The translations under genes and the position numbers were made by a program. From Thermobaculum sp042408415 (GTDB taxonomy: Bacteria; Chloroflexota; Chloroflexia; Thermobaculales; Thermobaculaceae): 64,000 bases of DNA. Location of the stretch: positions 16,442-80,441 of the forward strand of contig JBHORE010000003.1 in assembly GCA_042408415.1 (NCBI GenBank). The letters are read 5' to 3'. The stretch's first letter is position 1. Each line of letters starts with the position of its first letter. Positions 61,746 to 64,000 of this stretch are shown piece after piece. The notes beneath the pieces were generated by a model that saw nothing but the letters and a program-made list of their open reading frames with translations, searched no databases and was not told where the DNA came from.

Positions 61746-62375
61746 ATGATAGACGATAAGATAAATCCAACAAAGGTTACAGGCATAATCTTAGCAGCTG
61801 GACTCTCCCAGAGGATGGGACAACCTAAACAGCTCTTAAGATTAGGGTCTCAAACACTCCTATCACAAGTCATGCTTAACACTATAAGGTCAAAATTGGA
61901 CCGAGTGATCGTAGTAGTATCACCCCAAATAGAGCAGCAAGCAATCCAAATACTAGGATCACTAGACAAAAATGTGCTTATAGTGGTCAATACAGACCCA
62001 GGAAGAGGGATAAGCTCATCTATCAAGTTAGGCTTAGAGGAAGTGAGCGAAGACACCAGGGGAGTAATGATCCTGCTTGGAGATCAACCCTTAGTGAGCG
62101 CTAAGGTCATAGATAAATTAATCGACGCATTTGATCTTCATTCAAAGAAGATAATAGTTCCTACTTATAACGGTAAAGATGGCAACCCAGTTATTTTCCC
62201 TACAGAATCTCTCGATGATTTAAAGACGATAAGTGGAGATAAAGGGGCAAAAAATATCATCTACAATCACATAGACATGGTAATAAAAGTGGAAGTTGGT
62301 GATCTGGGTTCCATGGAGGATATCGATACACCTGAAGACTATAAAAACATCATTGCAAGATTTATGGAACAATAG
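61746..62375 (+). CDS. MobA/MocA-like nucleotidyltransferase
   Basis: Predicted NTP transferase of 209 residues. The nucleotide-binding motif is IILAAGLSQRMGQPKQLL, then MILLGDQPLVS with the metal-binding Asp, and the C-terminal GDLGSMEDIDTPEDY. This resembles MocA, which makes molybdopterin cytosine dinucleotide for xanthine-dehydrogenase-type enzymes. Two genes downstream is a molybdopterin-binding-domain protein, which supports a cofactor role. No hydroxylase genes are in the window. Confidence 0.8.
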   Translation: MIDDKINPTKVTGIILAAGLSQRMGQPKQLLRLGSQTLLSQVMLNTIRSKLDRVIVVVSPQIEQQAIQILGSLDKNVLIVVNTDPGRGISSSIKLGLEEVSEDTRGVMILLGDQPLVSAKVIDKLIDAFDLHSKKIIVPTYNGKDGNPVIFPTESLDDLKTISGDKGAKNIIYNHIDMVIKVEVGDLGSMEDIDTPEDYKNIIARFMEQ

Positions 62376-62376
62376 C

Positions 62377-62868
62377 ATGTACTGTCTACAGTGCGGTCAC
62401 GAGCTTACCAGACGAAATTTGGAAGATAAGATAAGGCCCGTTTGTCCTTCATGTGGATGGGTACTATGGAACGATCCGAAAGTAGTAGTTGCTGCCCTAA
62501 TACACTCCGACTTCAACATTTTGCTATGTAAGAGGACTTACGACCCCGGCAAAGACAAGTGGAGCTTTCCCGCAGGCTATGTCGACCGAGGTGAAAAGCT
62601 AGAAGATGCGCTGGAACGGGAAGTCTACGAGGAAACAGGGTTACGAATATCTAATCCAAAACTGATTGAACTTTGGTCGGAAAGGGGTAACCCAGTAATT
62701 CTGGCCGTATATGAAGTCCAAAACGTACAAGGTAAGATTTTACCCAATCAAGACGAAATTGCAGCCATTGGTTGGTTTGATGCTCGTGCCCTCCCTGATA
62801 TGGCCTTTGAACACGACAAGTTTATAATAAATAACTGGCTCACAAAACTAGTAAAGGAACAAGAATAG
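62377..62868 (+). CDS. Nudix hydrolase with N-terminal zinc ribbon
   Basis: Predicted 163-residue Nudix hydrolase. The first 30 residues contain two CxxC pairs (CLQCGHE and CPSCGW), a zinc ribbon as in NudC-like proteins. The Nudix box GX5EX7REVxEExGL is complete in GYVDRGEKLEDALEREVYEE. Substrates of such proteins are nucleotide sugars, NADH or ADP-ribose; here it is not determined. The ATG at 62377 follows the previous stop directly, so the reading frame upstream is not used. Confidence 0.88.
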   Translation: MYCLQCGHELTRRNLEDKIRPVCPSCGWVLWNDPKVVVAALIHSDFNILLCKRTYDPGKDKWSFPAGYVDRGEKLEDALEREVYEETGLRISNPKLIELWSERGNPVILAVYEVQNVQGKILPNQDEIAAIGWFDARALPDMAFEHDKFIINNWLTKLVKEQE

Positions 62869-62871
62869 CAA

Positions 62872-63900
62872 ATGCGGGCTATAGAGCTACCAGCTAGTCA
62901 AGTAACCAGCTATCAGGGAAGTATTATATGTCATAACATCTTTGATCCTGCTAATCCTAAAAAGATCCTAATAAGAAAAGGTCACATAATAGATGGCTCT
63001 GAGCAACAGGTAATGAGCTATCTGGGAGATCTTAAAATACACCTAGTCATACTCGAGAAAGGCGACATAGACGAAGCTACAGCTGCTGAGAGGATCGCAA
63101 GAGCAGCAGCAGGGACGGGGCTACAGCTAGGCCCCATAAGCGAAGGTAGCCTACGCATTGAAGCAACGGTTCGTGGGTTGCTTAGAGTTGATATAGACCG
63201 TCTACAAAGAGTCAACGAGATAGACGGTGTACTATTATGGACTCTGCATGATAGAACACCCGTAGAGATTGGGCAACACGTAGCGTCTGCTAAGATAGCA
63301 CCTCTAGCTATATCTGAGGCAAGCATCCGCGAAGCCGAATCTCAGATGTACAATGGAGTAATTCATGTTGCTCCCTATCAGAGCAAACAGATTGGAGTAA
63401 TCGTACAAGAATCCATGGGTTTGAAGGCTAGAGAGAAGTTTGAAATGGTGCTCAAAGACAAAATAGCCTGGTTTGGATCTCAAAAACCCATTCTAGTCTA
63501 TTCTGCTAGCGAAAAGATAAAAGAGGATCTGGAGCATATAATAGCGTCTGGATGTGATTTGGTTATGATTGGTGGCACAAGCTCCTTAGATCCATTGGAC
63601 CCTGCTATAAAAGCTATTGAGCATCTTGGAGGGAAAGTAATCAGAAGAGGGATACCTGCACACCCGGGAAGTACCTACTGGTTAGCGTATTTAGCGAATA
63701 CCCCTATCATTGGTGTGGCTTCGTGTGGTATGTTTTCACAACGAACAGCCTTAGATCTTATAATGACTAGGTTCTTTACGGGAGAGCAACTGGATAACGC
63801 CCTAATCGCAAACTTAGGACACGGAGGACTTATAACCCGGGAAGTAACCCATATGTTCCCCAAGTATACGGAGTATAGGGATATTCAGGCGGAAAATTGA
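62872..63900 (+). CDS. Molybdopterin-binding domain protein
   Basis: Predicted 342-residue protein. The C-terminal ~180 residues match the MoCF/MogA-MoeA binding fold (IGVIVQESMG, then DLVMIGGTSSLDPLDPA, VIRRGIPAHPGSTYWLAYLANTPIIGVASCG). The N-terminal part starts like the first domain seen in such proteins from molybdenum-hydroxylase gene clusters. It begins 3 bases after the Nudix gene and is probably co-transcribed with it and the MocA-like gene. Confidence 0.78.
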   Translation: MRAIELPASQVTSYQGSIICHNIFDPANPKKILIRKGHIIDGSEQQVMSYLGDLKIHLVILEKGDIDEATAAERIARAAAGTGLQLGPISEGSLRIEATVRGLLRVDIDRLQRVNEIDGVLLWTLHDRTPVEIGQHVASAKIAPLAISEASIREAESQMYNGVIHVAPYQSKQIGVIVQESMGLKAREKFEMVLKDKIAWFGSQKPILVYSASEKIKEDLEHIIASGCDLVMIGGTSSLDPLDPAIKAIEHLGGKVIRRGIPAHPGSTYWLAYLANTPIIGVASCGMFSQRTALDLIMTRFFTGEQLDNALIANLGHGGLITREVTHMFPKYTEYRDIQAEN

Positions 63901-64000
63901 AGATCAATTCCCTGAAAATACAAGGATTCAAGAGCTTTAGTAATCACACATTACTAGAGTTTGATCATGGCATAACGGCTATAGTTGGCCCCAACGGCTC
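63897..64000 (+). CDS. smc: Chromosome segregation protein SMC, N-terminal fragment (cut by window end)
   Basis: The first 34 codons read LKINSLKIQGFKSFSN, then HTLLEFDHGITAIVGPNGS, the start of the SMC ATPase head with the beginning of Walker A. The TTG start overlaps the preceding TGA stop and has GGCGG upstream. The gene continues past the window. Confidence 0.88.
   Translation, partial: MKINSLKIQGFKSFSNHTLLEFDHGITAIVGPNG

Noticed and set aside
1..64000. Mobile elements, CRISPR arrays, prophage, tRNA and rRNA genes.
   Set aside because: No transposase, integrase, direct-repeat array, cloverleaf or rRNA-like sequence was recognised on reading; a tRNA scan could not be run.

Overview
This 64 kb window looks like a chromosomal core region of a thermophilic bacterium of the Chloroflexota/Thermobaculum type. 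This is an inference from gene content and style, not from a marker-gene tree. The points behind it are heavy use of ATA, AGA and AGG codons, an archaeal-type ATP-dependent DNA ligase, ClpC with ClpS, a SEDS/PBP pair of the actinobacterial type, two type I glutamine synthetases, a PHP-AlbA fusion protein, and the absence of outer-membrane assembly genes. Gene density is very high. There are no rRNA or tRNA genes, insertion sequences, phage genes or CRISPR arrays that I can recognise, and no gene-free stretch longer than about 250 bases.

Layout. 0-6.1 kb: yggT and hemW, divergent from pepA and a polyprenyl synthase, then a GIY-YIG nuclease fused to a decayed exonuclease fold. 6.1-16.5 kb: a pyrimidine operon on the minus strand (pyrR-uraA-pyrB-pyrC-carA-carB-cax-pyrE) with a Ca2+/H+ antiporter inserted, led by a PyrR-binding hairpin and a terminator-like hairpin that also covers the pyrR ribosome binding site. 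16.5-19.5 kb: a FtsW/RodA-PBP pair. 19.6-24.2 kb: a small acidic protein, a methyltransferase, clpS-mutS and ndk. 24.2-27.5 kb: selB, a zincin and a proline-rich small protein. 27.6-29.6 kb: dnaX-ybaB. 29.6-34.3 kb: a PucR-type regulator and two glutamine synthetase genes that share a palindromic operator-like motif.

34.3-38.7 kb: a PHP-AlbA protein and lon. 38.9-44.2 kb: a compact minus-strand operon (response regulator, WecG/TagA glycosyltransferase, zinc-finger membrane protein, heptose kinase, heptose adenylyltransferase, RocB-like M20 protein, moaC). 44.3-50.7 kb: clpC, ATP-dependent DNA ligase, M29 aminopeptidase and panB. 50.8-55.9 kb: rlmN-larC-purE converging on purN-purH. 55.9-61.6 kb: miaA-hflX divergent from mltG, an A24 peptidase, a flavin-reductase-like protein, an IscA-type protein and a Lon N-domain protein. 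61.7-64 kb: a MobA/MocA-like nucleotidyltransferase, a Nudix protein, a molybdopterin-binding-domain protein and the start of smc.

The two strongest regulatory findings are the pyr leader (16381-16536) and a putative nitrogen-control operator, TTGTGCA-N3-TGCACAA. The latter occurs before the PucR-type gene, before the first glutamine synthetase gene and between the two glutamine synthetase genes. Several genes (PucR-type, rlmN, mltG) have a -10 box only 5-6 bases before the start codon and no Shine-Dalgarno, which points to leaderless mRNAs. No wholly new multi-gene system is evident; the novelty lies mainly in regulation and in odd domain combinations.
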